DNA from: Hyphomonas jannaschiana VP2
GTDB lineage: Bacteria > Pseudomonadota > Alphaproteobacteria > Caulobacterales > Hyphomonadaceae
Reading direction: 5' to 3'
NCBI RefSeq assembly: GCF_000685215.1
Contig: NZ_ARYJ01000007.1
Location: forward strand, 124,001 to 188,000
Length of the DNA stretch: 64,000 bases
This document shows, in pieces, positions 1 through 9,708 of this stretch. The notes beneath the pieces are model-generated. The model was given only the letters and a program-made list of their open reading frames with translations, was not told the origin of the DNA and ran no database searches. A program made the position numbers and the translations under genes. Each line of letters starts with the position of its first letter. The stretch's first letter is position 1.

Positions 1-765
1 CTTTTCCGTAAACGGATCACCGACCTGAACAGTAGGGCGCTTTTCTTCATCGCCTTCCGAGAATTCAGCCGACGCCATCGTGGCGCCATGGATACCGTCC
101 CGTCCGGTCTTGGAGCCAACATAAAATATCGGATTGCCAGGCGTTGCGCCGCGGGCATAGAAAATCTTGTCCTGATCTGCGAGGCCGACAGCCATCGCAT
201 TGACGAGGATGTTGCCGTTATAGCCTTCATCGAATTGGGTTTCACCCGCGACCGTCGGCACGCCGACGCAGTTACCGTATCCGCCGATGCCTGCGACAAC
301 ACCTGCGACGAGACTGCGGGTCTTGGGGTGGTCCGGAGAGCCGAAGCGCAGGGCGTTCACGAGTGCGATTGGCCGCGCGCCCATCGTGAAAACATCCCGC
401 AGAATGCCGCCGACCCCGGTCGCCGCACCCTGATAGGGTTCAATATAGGACGGGTGGTTGTGGCTCTCCATCTTGAAGATGGCTGCCTGTCCGTCACCGA
501 TGTCGATCACGCCCGCATTCTCGCCCGGCCCCTGGATCACCCGGTCGTTCTTGGTCGGGAATTTGGACAGGTGACGGCGGGACGATTTGTAGGAGCAGTG
601 CTCCGACCACATCACCGAGTAGATGCCCAATTCAACCAGATTAGGCTTTCGGTTCAGGCGTGTGACGAGCCGGTCCCACTCGTCTGCCTTGATGCCATGT
701 TCCAGGCCGGCAGCTTCGTCCTGCTCGGCGGTGAGATGGTCGAGGATTGCAGTCGTATCGGTCAT
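1..765 (-). CDS. purL: Phosphoribosylformylglycinamidine synthase II, PurL (N-terminal part)
   Basis: This is the first 255 codons of the large synthetase subunit that converts FGAR to FGAM in purine synthesis, using ATP and ammonia supplied by PurQ. The visible part carries the conserved SEHCSYK segment, the HNHPS motif and the adjoining [12 protein letters not shown] stretch of the short (PurS/PurQ-dependent) PurL type. The chosen ATG gives MTDTTAIL. The frame is still open at the window edge, so the rest lies outside. PurQ is encoded on the same strand about 5 kb upstream, with three non-purine-synthesis genes between, which is a looser arrangement than the usual purSQL cluster. Confidence 0.95.
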   Translation of the reverse strand, partial: MTDTTAILDHLTAEQDEAAGLEHGIKADEWDRLVTRLNRKPNLVELGIYSVMWSEHCSYKSSRRHLSKFPTKNDRVIQGPGENAGVIDIGDGQAAIFKMESHNHPSYIEPYQGAATGVGGILRDVFTMGARPIALVNALRFGSPDHPKTRSLVAGVVAGIGGYGNCVGVPTVAGETQFDEGYNGNILVNAMAVGLADQDKIFYARGATPGNPIFYVGSKTGRDGIHGATMASAEFSEGDEEKRPTVQVGDPFTEK

Positions 766-853
766 GGCCGGGCTTTAGCGGCAAATGCCACGAGTCGCCA
801 GCGTCTATTGCCATCAAACTGGTCGCTGACCTGAGATAAGGCCCGAATAAGAA

Positions 854-881
854 ATGGGCCCGCCCAAAAAGGCAGGCCCAT
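854..881 (-). terminator. Terminator-like hairpin after the TonB-dependent receptor gene
   Basis: An 11-bp stem (ATGGGCCTGCC with GGCGGGCCCAT, one G-T wobble on the minus strand) with a six-base loop lies just past the receptor stop codon. It is followed on the minus strand by the T-rich TTTCTTATTC. It would end receptor transcription before purL. Confidence 0.7.
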
Positions 882-924
882 CTCAAATTTAATCCGCTAT
901 CCGGCAGAACACCGGAGGCGCTGC

Positions 925-3345
925 TTACCAGTTATAGCTGGCGCGGGCGTAAACAAAGCGGCCCGAGAAGCCGTAGGGGCTGCGGCTGGAATACGGGAAG
1001 ATGCCGTTGAAGTTCAGGCCATCCGGCGTCATCGTCGGATACTCGTCAAGCAGGTTGTCTGCACCGACCCCAACGCTGAACTTGTCAGTGACGTTGAAGT
1101 TCACAGACGCATCGATGATCCAGTCGGCATCCAACGTGAAGTCGTTAGACGGGGTGTTCGACGGAACCAGAACTTCACCGAAGCGCGTTGCGCGCAGGAC
1201 GAAATCAGCCTGCTGGTAGGTGTAGTTACCGGCAAGGATGAACTTCGTTTCCGGGGCACTCTCTTCCAGGGTCAGCGTGTTGGAGCGGCTGAACAGGGTC
1301 AGATCCGGAATAACCGTGTTGTCTGGAACGTGCGTGACTTCCGTTTTCGAGTAGTTGAACGCTGCAGAGGCGTCGAGCGAGCCCATGTCGCCAAAGTCGA
1401 ACGCATACTTCGTCACGATGTCGACACCCTTGGATTCGGTCTCGATACCGTTCTGGAAGAAACGGACGCGCTGAACGCCCGTCACACCGGCAGCAGCGAG
1501 AACGGCATCAACGTCATCACCACCCAGGTTTTCCGTCAGGAAGATCTGGTCGTCGATGTTGATCTGATAGGCATCAATCGTGACAAACCAGTCATTGGTC
1601 GGTGTCAGAACGAGACCGAGCGAGTAGCTGGTCGATTCTTCGGCGTCCAGTTGGCCGCCACCAAGTGCGACAGCGGCTGGCGACGTGGCCGGGAAGGTCC
1701 CGACTTCAAACGGCACACCATCAATGAAGTTGGTGGAGATAGCCGTGAAGTACTGCTGCTGCAGGCTTGGTGCGCGGAAGCCCGTCGAGATAGCGCCGCG
1801 AACTGCAACCTGGTCGGTGAAGTCGTAGCGGCCGGCAAGCTTGCCGGTCACGGCGTCACCAAAGTCAGAATAGTCTTCGTAACGGACAGCTGCAGATAGC
1901 AGGGTCTGTGCGTTCGGCACCCACTCGACTTCACCGTAGATGCTGGCAGCATCGCGGCTGACGTCAACTTCGGATTCCGGCGTGAAGCCCGGGAAAACCT
2001 GGCTGCCAGCAGCTGCCGGGAGCGGGCCCTGGATGTAGGAGGCTTCCTCGCCGGCCGTGATCTCAAAGCTCTCGTCGCGATATTCGGCACCAAATGCCAG
2101 CGAGGTTTCGCCCGGCAGAAGGTTGTCGAAGGTTTTGACGATGTCTGCGTTCACGGTGACCTGGTCGAAGGCCAGAGCGCCGGCATCGAACGACGTCTGG
2201 CTGGTCGGTCCGATAGACGCGTTGAGGGAGTTGTTGACCGAGTAGTCCAGCTCGTTGGAGCCATAGACAGCGCTCACGTCATAGTCCCAGCCGCCTGCGA
2301 CACCACGGATCCCGCCACCGAGAGAATAGTCGGTCACATCACCGCCAATGACCGGCAGGAAGCCGCCCGGATAGATTTCCGGTACGTTGCGGGAGTCGTT
2401 TGCACGACGATAGAAGCCGGGGCTCTCACCTTCGCGATCCTGAACACCGCCAAACGCGTAGAGTTCGACACCGCTTTCCAGAGTGTAGCCGGAGTTGAAG
2501 AAGAAGTTCACGTTCTCGGAACGGCCGTTGCCGTAGCGGTGGTTCAGGCGATCGAAATTCCGTTCGACTTCGGCATAGGCCGGGTCATCCGGGAATTGCT
2601 GGCGAGGGTCGAGACCCGCGCGGTTCGTTGCCTGGCGAAGGGAATACTCACCCGACACCGTCAGGAAGCCATTGTCTCCGAGGCCAAAGCCGGACCAGCC
2701 GCCGATCGTGGTCGTCTGACCGTCGATCTCGCTGCGGTTCAGGCCTTCCGGGTCGGTGACGTTCGCGCCGTAGCGGACATTCAGGCCACCGCCATGATCG
2801 GCTTCGCGGAGGATGACGTTGATCACGCCGGCGATCGCGTCGGAACCATACTGGGCCGAAGCGCCGTCACGCAGGACCTGGACGTTGCCAATGGCACTGG
2901 TCGGGATGGAGTTGAGGTCGACTGCTGCTGAGCCGCGTCCAACGGATCCGTTGATGTTGACCAGAGAGGAGGAGTGGCGGCGCTTGCCGTTCACCAGAAC
3001 GAGTGTCTGGTCAGGGGAAAGACCGCGCAGCGTGGCGGGGCGGATGATGTCCGTACCGTCATTGATGGCGGTCTGGTTGAAGTTGAAGCTCGGAACGGTC
3101 GTGCTGAGGATCTGGTTGAGCTCAACACGTCCTGTTTCCGTCAGTTCTTCGACCGGGAAGACGTCGACCGGAACGGCAGTCTCAAGCGCGGTGCGATTGG
3201 CCGTGCGGGTACCCGTAACAACCACCTGGCCCTGACGAAGTTCGCTGGCGTTGGTGTCGGTGTTCTCTTGGGCGAAAGCTGGCGAGAAGCTGGCGGCCAA
3301 TGCGACGGTCGATGCCGTCAAAAGTAGTGATCTGACCTTAGTCAT
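925..3345 (-). CDS. TonB-dependent outer-membrane receptor
   Basis: An 806-residue outer-membrane gated channel for active import of a scarce nutrient, powered by TonB-ExbBD. The protein starts with a signal peptide ending AFAQ. The plug domain follows, with the ATLRGL, LVLVNGKRRH and VLRDGASAQYGSDAIAGV motifs, and then a long beta-barrel ending in an aromatic residue (SYNW), as expected for BAM-inserted proteins. The start was set at MTKVRSLLL because a CAGGAG ribosome site lies nine bases upstream and the signal peptide begins there; 44 further in-frame codons upstream look non-coding. No transporter or regulator sits beside it, so the substrate is unknown. It lies between an adenine-deaminase-type gene and purL, which makes a purine-containing substrate conceivable but unproven. 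Confidence 0.95.
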   Translation of the reverse strand: MTKVRSLLLTASTVALAASFSPAFAQENTDTNASELRQGQVVVTGTRTANRTALETAVPVDVFPVEELTETGRVELNQILSTTVPSFNFNQTAINDGTDIIRPATLRGLSPDQTLVLVNGKRRHSSSLVNINGSVGRGSAAVDLNSIPTSAIGNVQVLRDGASAQYGSDAIAGVINVILREADHGGGLNVRYGANVTDPEGLNRSEIDGQTTTIGGWSGFGLGDNGFLTVSGEYSLRQATNRAGLDPRQQFPDDPAYAEVERNFDRLNHRYGNGRSENVNFFFNSGYTLESGVELYAFGGVQDREGESPGFYRRANDSRNVPEIYPGGFLPVIGGDVTDYSLGGGIRGVAGGWDYDVSAVYGSNELDYSVNNSLNASIGPTSQTSFDAGALAFDQVTVNADIVKTFDNLLPGETSLAFGAEYRDESFEITAGEEASYIQGPLPAAAGSQVFPGFTPESEVDVSRDAASIYGEVEWVPNAQTLLSAAVRYEDYSDFGDAVTGKLAGRYDFTDQVAVRGAISTGFRAPSLQQQYFTAISTNFIDGVPFEVGTFPATSPAAVALGGGQLDAEESTSYSLGLVLTPTNDWFVTIDAYQINIDDQIFLTENLGGDDVDAVLAAAGVTGVQRVRFFQNGIETESKGVDIVTKYAFDFGDMGSLDASAAFNYSKTEVTHVPDNTVIPDLTLFSRSNTLTLEESAPETKFILAGNYTYQQADFVLRATRFGEVLVPSNTPSNDFTLDADWIIDASVNFNVTDKFSVGVGADNLLDEYPTMTPDGLNFNGIFPYSSRSPYGFSGRFVYARASYNW

Positions 3346-3583
3346 AATTCTACACTCCTGTCTGTTTTTTAACCTCACCGGGCCAGTTAATGCCGAATCA
3401 GCTCTGAAAACAGGGAGAGTTGGAAGAATATTGCTGCAATAACCTATATTGTTATAAAACTGTGACGGTAGGGGCACACTTAGAGTGACTCCAAAAAGAG
3501 CAGTTTCACTGCCAAATAAACCTCCAAGTGTGAGTCAGCGCACACCCAAACAGCCCATTTCGGGCGTTTTCGTGGGAAACCCC

Positions 3584-4585
3584 TCAGGCGTTTTCAATTT
3601 TTTGTATGAAATGTGAGCGCTTGTTTTCCGGCAGGAACGATGCCGTAAAACTATTCTTGGCCAGCTGAACCACCTGTTGAGCAGACAGGTCGAGCGCGTC
3701 ACTGATCTGCTCATAGTTCCGATTGATATACCCACCGAAATAGGCTGGATCGTCTGAATTGACGGTGACGAGGAAACCGGCTTCAAGCTGCGCCTTGAGG
3801 GGGCTTTGTTTCAGATCGTCGATCACGCATAGGGCCAGGTTTGACAGCGGGCAGTTGGTCAGCGGCGTTTGTGTGTCGCGCAGAATTTCGATCAGGCCAG
3901 CATCCTCCATGGACCTGTTTCCGTGATCGATCCGGTCCGCGCCAATGTCCAGGAGCGCTTCCCTGACATAGGAAGGCGGGCCTTCTTCCCCGGCATGCAG
4001 GCAGAGTTTGAACCCGAGTTCACGGCACCGGGCAAACAGGCGCTCGAACTTCAGAGGCGGGTGTCCAACTTCCGAACTATCGAGTCCGACACCGACAAAT
4101 TTGTCATGCCAGGGCTTCGATTCCTCGAGCAGGGCAAAGCCGTCCTCTTCCGAAAGGTGGCGCAGGAAGCTCATGATCAGCATCGAACTGATGCCGAGTT
4201 CCTTTTCTCCCTGCTTCAGCGCGGAGAGAATGCCCTCGGTCACGGTTCCGAACGCCACACCGCGTCCGGTATGAGCCTGCGGGTCGTAGAACATTTCGAC
4301 GTGCTGGACGTTGTCGAGCTTTGCCCGCTTGAGATAAGCCCAGGTCAGGTCGTGGAAATCCTGCTCCGTGCGCAGGACGTTCATGCCCTGATAGTAAAGA
4401 TCCAGGAATTCCTGAAGGTTCGAAAAATTGTAGGCTGCTTTCGCTTCTTCCAGTGTCTTGAATGGAATTTCGACCCGGTTTCGCTCCGCAATCTGCATCA
4501 TCATTTCCGGTTCAAAACTGCCTTCGATGTGAAGGTGCAGTTCTGCTTTCGGCAGGCTCGCAATCAATTCAGCGTGTTTTGCCAT
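3584..4585 (-). CDS. Adenosine deaminase-family enzyme, most likely adenine deaminase
   Basis: A 333-residue zinc hydrolase of purine salvage. Visible active-site elements are the N-terminal HLHIEG metal motif, the HAGEE motif, DRIDHG, and the NSDDP metal-binding aspartates. The segments LDSSEVGHPP and DDPAYFGGY match what I recall of the proteobacterial/fungal adenine deaminase branch (Pseudomonas PA0148, yeast Aah1) rather than true adenosine deaminases, so adenine to hypoxanthine is the likelier reaction. That subfamily call is from remembered family motifs. A strong GGAGG lies six bases before the ATG. The start overlaps the end of the upstream TPR-sulfotransferase by 17 bases, so the two are probably co-translated. 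Confidence 0.9.
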   Translation of the reverse strand: MAKHAELIASLPKAELHLHIEGSFEPEMMMQIAERNRVEIPFKTLEEAKAAYNFSNLQEFLDLYYQGMNVLRTEQDFHDLTWAYLKRAKLDNVQHVEMFYDPQAHTGRGVAFGTVTEGILSALKQGEKELGISSMLIMSFLRHLSEEDGFALLEESKPWHDKFVGVGLDSSEVGHPPLKFERLFARCRELGFKLCLHAGEEGPPSYVREALLDIGADRIDHGNRSMEDAGLIEILRDTQTPLTNCPLSNLALCVIDDLKQSPLKAQLEAGFLVTVNSDDPAYFGGYINRNYEQISDALDLSAQQVVQLAKNSFTASFLPENKRSHFIQKIENA

Positions 4586-6047
4586 CGAGAACCTCCATCA
4601 TTGGACCGAGATGTTTTTCATAGTTCCGCCAACGACCGGAGGAGCGTGTATAAAGTGGCTCGCGCACCTGCCAGACACTGGCGGTCTTCACGGGTGCGGA
4701 GGAGGCATGAAATTCGAGACAGGCTTGCTCAAAAGGCAGCCCAAGAAAATCGAGGACTCTTCTCACTTCCTGTTCCGGTTCGTTTACAAGCGTATCATAG
4801 GGGACATCGAGAATCTGATCTGGCGCCAGTGATTTCCAATGGGCCATCAGCTCTTCATAAGCCCTGTAGTGCCGGGCGATATTCTTGAGATCCGTTGCAT
4901 GCACCTGATGCAGATCAAGATGGGCAAAGAACGTCGACAGGCAAACATCCCGCGCATCCCGCACCGTGTGAAGAATTCTAGCTTCCGGAAAGAGGCGCAG
5001 GATCATCCCGACGTGAAAATAGTTGTCCGGGCGCTTATCGGTCACAATACCTGAAAGACCCGAACGGCGGTTTTCTAGACCTTTGAAGTATTCTCCCCGC
5101 GCATTCGCCAGCTCTTCCTCTGAAGCGTCTGCAAGCTTTGCAGGATAAGGAGAAAACCGCTTGGCACCGATCTGAGCCAGCAAGGGCAGCTCACCCATGG
5201 TCGAAACCTGACTGTGGCCGGAGAGGATCTGTTCCAGCAAGGTCGAGCCGGAGCGGAACTGTCCGAGGATGAATACGGGCTGTATCGGGGAAGGGGGCAG
5301 GCTTCGCGCCGATGGAGCCGGCATTGCCTTCAGCGCATCCACAATGGCTTCGCTCCGGCCTTGGTTAAATCCCGGGTAATTGGGCGGACGCACGGACTCT
5401 GAAGCCTGGTTTGCGCGCTCATAAGCGGCGAAGGCAGCATCATACTCGCCAAGGAAGTCGAGCATTCTGCCAAAGGCAAATTCAAGACTGGCGCGAGATG
5501 CTGCAGGGATGTCCTGCCGGACTCGGGCTTCGTCGACGTGTTTGACGATCGCGTCTTCCAGCGAGGTCGGCCGGCTTATATTGGCGATCCTCGCCAAAGG
5601 CTCGGCTTCCATGGGCGCAATTTCCAGGATCTTCTGATAGAGCGCGACAGCGCGTTCGACCTGTCCAAGGTCTTCATGCGTGTTTGCCAGATTGAAGAGG
5701 GCTGGAACAAAGTCTTCCTTGAGCTTCAGTGCCTGCTCATAAGCCTCAATGGCCGCATCCGGTTTCAGGAAATCATCTGCGTGTATAACGCCAATATTGA
5801 GCCAGACTTCTTCGGGGGCCGTAATGTTTCTTGCCAGTGCTTCTTCATAAGCTTTCAGGGCATCGGAAGGTTGCCCATTGCGGCGGAGCAGCCAGCCAAG
5901 ATTGTACCAGCTGTCGGGAAGGTTGGGTTCCATAGCGAGGACATCGCGATATGCAGCAATCGCTTCGGGAACGCGTCCGGCATTGCGAAGCGCAGACGCT
6001 TCAGACAGGCGGGCTGACAAGGTGTTCGGATCAACAGAAGAAGTCAT
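4569..6047 (-). CDS. TPR-repeat sulfotransferase
   Basis: A 492-residue protein. About the first 200 residues are tetratricopeptide repeats (recurring patterns like AIAAYRDVLAMEP, WYNLGWLLRRNG). The second half is a sulfotransferase domain with the PAPS 5'-phosphosulfate loop FILGQFRSGSTLLEQ near residue 260 and a second nucleotide-contacting segment around VRDARDVCLSTFF. Such proteins transfer sulfate from PAPS to proteins or glycans; the acceptor here cannot be told from sequence. There is no signal peptide. It is 40 bases downstream of purQ and overlaps the deaminase start, giving an apparent purQ-sulfotransferase-deaminase transcription unit. Confidence 0.88.
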   Translation of the reverse strand: MTSSVDPNTLSARLSEASALRNAGRVPEAIAAYRDVLAMEPNLPDSWYNLGWLLRRNGQPSDALKAYEEALARNITAPEEVWLNIGVIHADDFLKPDAAIEAYEQALKLKEDFVPALFNLANTHEDLGQVERAVALYQKILEIAPMEAEPLARIANISRPTSLEDAIVKHVDEARVRQDIPAASRASLEFAFGRMLDFLGEYDAAFAAYERANQASESVRPPNYPGFNQGRSEAIVDALKAMPAPSARSLPPSPIQPVFILGQFRSGSTLLEQILSGHSQVSTMGELPLLAQIGAKRFSPYPAKLADASEEELANARGEYFKGLENRRSGLSGIVTDKRPDNYFHVGMILRLFPEARILHTVRDARDVCLSTFFAHLDLHQVHATDLKNIARHYRAYEELMAHWKSLAPDQILDVPYDTLVNEPEQEVRRVLDFLGLPFEQACLEFHASSAPVKTASVWQVREPLYTRSSGRWRNYEKHLGPMMEVLDGKTR

Positions 6048-6087
6048 ACCTGCCTCATACCGGGGCGGGCAGGAACTGACCAGCGCT

Positions 6088-6756
6088 TCAGGCTGCGCTC
6101 AACAGGCTCTCGAACATTCCGAGCCCGTCATCTCCGCCTTCATGGCCGCCAATCGCGCGCTCCGGGTGGGGCATAAGGCCAAGTACGCGCCCATTTTCAC
6201 TTAGGATGCCTGCGATGTCCCGGGCTGAGCCGTTCGGGTTCTGACCAGCGGCGTAGCGGAAGGCCACATGGCCTTCACCCTCAATGCGGTCCAGCGTTTC
6301 GTTGTCTGCATAATAGTTGCCGTCATGGTGCGCGATCGGGATGATGACCTCGCTCCGCCCGTCATACGCACTGGTGAAAGCGGTGTTTGCTGTCTCCACC
6401 TTGAGCGCCTGCGGGCGGCAGACGAAGTGCAGCGAGGCGTTTCGCATCAGTGCACCAGGCAGCAGCCCCGTCTCGCAGAGGATCTGGAATCCGTTGCAGA
6501 CGCCAAGAACATAGCCGCCACGCTCGGCGTGCGCCTTTAGCTGGGAAATAACCGGAGAATTTCCAGCCATCGCCCCGCAGCGCAAATAGTCGCCGTATGA
6601 GAAACCGCCCGGGACCATGACGAAATCCGTCCCGTCCGGGATGGTTCCGTCCTTGTGCCAGACCATGGCCGGGGCTTTGCCCGTCACCTTCAGCAATGCG
6701 TCGTGAGCGTCACGATCGCAGTTCGAACCGGGAAAGACGATGACAGCGGTTTTCAT
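6088..6756 (-). CDS. purQ: Phosphoribosylformylglycinamidine synthase I, PurQ
   Basis: A 222-residue class I glutamine amidotransferase that supplies ammonia to PurL for FGAM formation. It shows the opening [12 protein letters not shown] typical of PurQ, the nucleophile-cysteine loop GVCNGFQIL, and the His-Glu pair in [10 protein letters not shown]. The ATG giving MKTAVIVF matches the family start; 26 upstream in-frame codons were discarded. It lies first in a minus-strand run that includes a TPR-sulfotransferase and a purine deaminase, with purL about 5 kb further on. PurS is not in this window. Confidence 0.96.
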   Translation of the reverse strand: MKTAVIVFPGSNCDRDAHDALLKVTGKAPAMVWHKDGTIPDGTDFVMVPGGFSYGDYLRCGAMAGNSPVISQLKAHAERGGYVLGVCNGFQILCETGLLPGALMRNASLHFVCRPQALKVETANTAFTSAYDGRSEVIIPIAHHDGNYYADNETLDRIEGEGHVAFRYAAGQNPNGSARDIAGILSENGRVLGLMPHPERAIGGHEGGDDGLGMFESLLSAA

Positions 6757-6826
6757 GGCGCAGCCTTTAGCAAGGAGTCGGGGCGAATGGGAATGGCAAA
6801 TATCCGGTGGGACAGCGATAAAAGAA

Positions 6827-6854
6827 AACGCCACCTGTCTGAACAGGTGGCGTT
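6827..6854 (-). terminator. Rho-independent terminator of gltA
   Basis: A perfect 12-bp stem (AACGCCACCTGT with ACAGGTGGCGTT) with a four-base loop is followed on the minus strand by TTTTCTTTTATC. It lies 22 bases after the gltA stop codon and before the purQ start, so it separates the gltX-gltA unit from the purQ unit. Confidence 0.9.
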
Positions 6855-6876
6855 CGAAAATTCAATTCAGCGCGTC

Positions 6877-8181
6877 CTAGCGCTTGTCGAGCGGGACATA
6901 ATCCCGTTTGGCGGCGCCGGTGTAAATTTGGCGCGGACGGCCGATCCGCTGGGTCGGGTCGTCGATCATCTCATTAAGCTGAGCAACCCAGCCAACTGTG
7001 CGGGCAAGCGAGAACAGGACGGTGAACATCTGCTTCGGGAAGCCGATCGCATCGAGAATAATGCCGGAATAGAAGTCGACGTTAGGATAAAGCTTTTTCT
7101 CGATGAAATATTCATCTTCGAGCGCGATCCGTTCCAGTTCCATCGCGACTTTGAGGATCGGCGTGTCCTTTAGACCGAGCAGGTCCAGCACTTCGTGGGC
7201 CGACTCGCGCATGACTTTGGCGCGCGGATCGTAGTTCTTGTAAACGCGGTGACCGAAGCCCATCAGGCGGAAGGGGTCGTTCTTGTCCTTGGCCTTTTCG
7301 ATGAATTCCGGAATCCGGTCTGCCGAGCCGATTTCGTGCAGCATGTTCAGGCAGGCCTCATTAGCGCCACCATGGCTGGGACCCCAGAGGCAGGCCACGC
7401 CAGCTGCAACGGCCGCAAACGGGTGAGCCCCCGAGGAGCCGGCAAGGCGGACGGTCGAGGTCGAGGCGTTCTGCTCGTGGTCAGCGTGCAGGATGAAGAA
7501 GCGATCCATCGCCTTGGCGATTGCCGGGTCGACTTTGTAATCCTCCGCCGAGACCGAGAAACACATATTCAGGAAGTTCTCTGCGTACGAGTACTCGTTC
7601 CGCGGATCGACGAACTTTTGGCCCAGATTGTACTTCAGTATACGCGCGCAGAGCGTCGGCATTTTGGCAAGCAGACGGATCGAGTTTAGACGGCGCTCTT
7701 CTGGATCCTCGCTGTCCATGGCGCCCGGATAGAAGGAGGCAAGACCGCCAACCGTCGCTGTCAGCATTGCCATTGGATGACTGTCGCGACGGAACCCTTC
7801 GAAGAAACGATCCATTTGGGTGTGAAGCAGGGTGTGCTGTTTGATCGTGTCGTTGAAGTCTTCAAGCTCGGACTTTGTCGGAAGTTCACCATACAGGATC
7901 AGGTGGCAGACTTCCGGGAAGGTGGATTGTTCAGCAAGCTGCCCGATCGGGTAGCCCCGGTGGAGAAGAACGCCCTCATCCCCATCGATGAAAGTAATCT
8001 GGCTTTCGCAGCTGGCCGTGGAGGTGAAGCCCGGATCGAATGTGAAATGGTTCGATTCTGCGTACACCCGGCGGATGTCGATCACGTCAGGACCATGCGT
8101 CCCGGAAAGGACCGGTAGTTCGTAGGAGTTACCAGCAACATCCAGTTTTGCGGTGCCGGTTTTTTTCGTCTTGTTTTCCAT
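6877..8181 (-). CDS. gltA: Citrate synthase
   Basis: The 434-residue type II (hexameric) citrate synthase that condenses oxaloacetate and acetyl-CoA at the entry to the TCA cycle in the cytoplasm. It shows the two active-site histidine regions ([19 protein letters not shown] and [14 protein letters not shown]) and the C-terminal arginine/aspartate segment around NVDFYSGI. Its length is normal for the family. It lies 30 bases after the gltX stop on the same strand and ends at a strong terminator, so gltX and gltA probably form one unit. Confidence 0.97.
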   Translation of the reverse strand: MENKTKKTGTAKLDVAGNSYELPVLSGTHGPDVIDIRRVYAESNHFTFDPGFTSTASCESQITFIDGDEGVLLHRGYPIGQLAEQSTFPEVCHLILYGELPTKSELEDFNDTIKQHTLLHTQMDRFFEGFRRDSHPMAMLTATVGGLASFYPGAMDSEDPEERRLNSIRLLAKMPTLCARILKYNLGQKFVDPRNEYSYAENFLNMCFSVSAEDYKVDPAIAKAMDRFFILHADHEQNASTSTVRLAGSSGAHPFAAVAAGVACLWGPSHGGANEACLNMLHEIGSADRIPEFIEKAKDKNDPFRLMGFGHRVYKNYDPRAKVMRESAHEVLDLLGLKDTPILKVAMELERIALEDEYFIEKKLYPNVDFYSGIILDAIGFPKQMFTVLFSLARTVGWVAQLNEMIDDPTQRIGRPRQIYTGAAKRDYVPLDKR

Positions 8182-8211
8182 CAGCCTTAACCTTCAAACC
8201 CTTCTTGTTTC

Positions 8212-9687
8212 TCAGGCGCCCGGAGTATTTTCCGGCGCCAGTTGATCTTCAATTCTTCCAAGCGCTTCGTCCCGGCCGAGCCATTCCAGTACCGGCGCAA
8301 TATCCGGTGCTGGCAGTCCGCCTGTGAGCGCAGCGCGCAACGGAGGGCCTATCTGCCCCATAGATAGGCCTTGTGCAGTGCAATAAGAAGCAATCGTCAC
8401 AGATATCTGTTCAGCCGTCCAATCCGACAGCTGCTGCAGTTCGTTGCGCAAGCCGCGCAAACGGTCAAGTCCTTCTCCAGCAACAGCCTTTCTGGCTTTC
8501 TTGTTCATTTCCAGTGGTCTTTTGGTCAACAGGAACGCAAAAGCCTGCGCCAGTTCCGGTAAAGTTGTACCACGGTCCTTCATGTGGGGCAGGGCCGCCC
8601 GTAGACGGGATTCAGCTTCACCGATTGGTGCCTCTTCTTCCCAGTAAGGTTTCAGCAGTTCAAACAGACGCTCATCGCTGGCCAGGCGCAGGAAGTGCGA
8701 GTTGACCTGGCCGAGCTTGTCGAGGTCGAGCCGGCCGGGCGCCCGGTTGATACCGGAAACATCAAATGCGGCGACAGCTTCTTCGTCTGTGAAGATTTCC
8801 TGGTCACCGTGGCTCCAGCCAATCCGCAGCAGATAAGCCCGCATCGCCTCAGGCAGATAACCCATGTCGCGATAGGCCAGTGTCGAGAGCGCACCGTGCC
8901 TTTTTGAGAGCTTTGCGCCATCGGCCCCATGGATCATCGGAACGTGAGCCATGAACGGAATGTCCCAGCCCATGGCTTCATAAATCGGGATCTGGCGGAA
9001 CGCGTTCCGTAAATGGTCATCACCGCGGATGATGTGTGTGACGCCCATGTCGTGATCGTCAACGACTACCGCCAGCATGTAAGTCGGCGTACCATCGGCG
9101 CGGAGCAGGATCAGGTCGTCGAGCTCATCTGCCTGAATGCGGACTGTGCCCTGAACGCCATCCTCCAGAATGCGTTCTCCACTCTCAGGCGCCCGCAGGC
9201 GGACGGTGTAAGGGGCATCTGGCGACGGGGGTGGGGCACCGTCGCGCCAGGGCGACCGGTAGGGGGCGAGCAGGGCATGCGCTTCTTCCAGCAAAGAAGC
9301 TTTCTCTTCCTCGGATATACCTTCCGCTTTTGCGGCTTTTCGCTTTTCCTCACCGAGGTCCCGCCGCGCCTGCAGCTCCTCCTGTGTGGCATAGCAGCGG
9401 AACGCGGTCCCGCGACGGATCATTTCTTCTGCGACTTCGGCATGCCGGGGTGCGCGCTCGAATTGCATGACCGGCGGCTCATCAGAAGTCAGCCCGAGCC
9501 ACTCCATCCCTTCCAGAATGGCCGCAGTCGCCTCCGGTGTGGAACGCTCACGGTCAGTGTCTTCGATCCGGAGAAGAAACTTCCCGTTGTTGTGTTTCGC
9601 GAAAAGGTAGTTGAAAAGTGCAGTCCGGGCGCCTCCAATATGGAGCATGCCAGTGGGAGAGGGGGCAAACCGCGTGACAACGTCCAT
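8212..9687 (-). CDS. gltX: Glutamate--tRNA ligase
   Basis: A 491-residue class I aminoacyl-tRNA synthetase that charges tRNA-Glu. The Rossmann signature FAPSPTGMLHIGGART is at the N-terminus. The KMSKS loop appears as KLSKRHG near residue 260, and an alpha-helical anticodon-binding region follows. It retains the full C-terminal domain, so it is not the short tRNA-modifying GluQ-type paralogue. The start codon is only 21 bases from the divergent comEC start, so the two share a promoter region. Confidence 0.96.
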   Translation of the reverse strand: MDVVTRFAPSPTGMLHIGGARTALFNYLFAKHNNGKFLLRIEDTDRERSTPEATAAILEGMEWLGLTSDEPPVMQFERAPRHAEVAEEMIRRGTAFRCYATQEELQARRDLGEEKRKAAKAEGISEEEKASLLEEAHALLAPYRSPWRDGAPPPSPDAPYTVRLRAPESGERILEDGVQGTVRIQADELDDLILLRADGTPTYMLAVVVDDHDMGVTHIIRGDDHLRNAFRQIPIYEAMGWDIPFMAHVPMIHGADGAKLSKRHGALSTLAYRDMGYLPEAMRAYLLRIGWSHGDQEIFTDEEAVAAFDVSGINRAPGRLDLDKLGQVNSHFLRLASDERLFELLKPYWEEEAPIGEAESRLRAALPHMKDRGTTLPELAQAFAFLLTKRPLEMNKKARKAVAGEGLDRLRGLRNELQQLSDWTAEQISVTIASYCTAQGLSMGQIGPPLRAALTGGLPAPDIAPVLEWLGRDEALGRIEDQLAPENTPGA

Positions 9688-9708
9688 GTCTCGTGAGGGC
9701 TCCGCTTA

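Noticed and set aside
88..834. Long plus-strand open frame opposite purL
   Set aside because: The minus strand encodes a clear PurL. The plus-strand frame runs through it, matches no family, and ends in non-coding sequence.
3346..3583. Cobalamin or other riboswitch upstream of the TonB-dependent receptor
   Set aside because: I looked for the conserved B12-box type sequences and found none; only AT-rich promoter-like sequence is visible.
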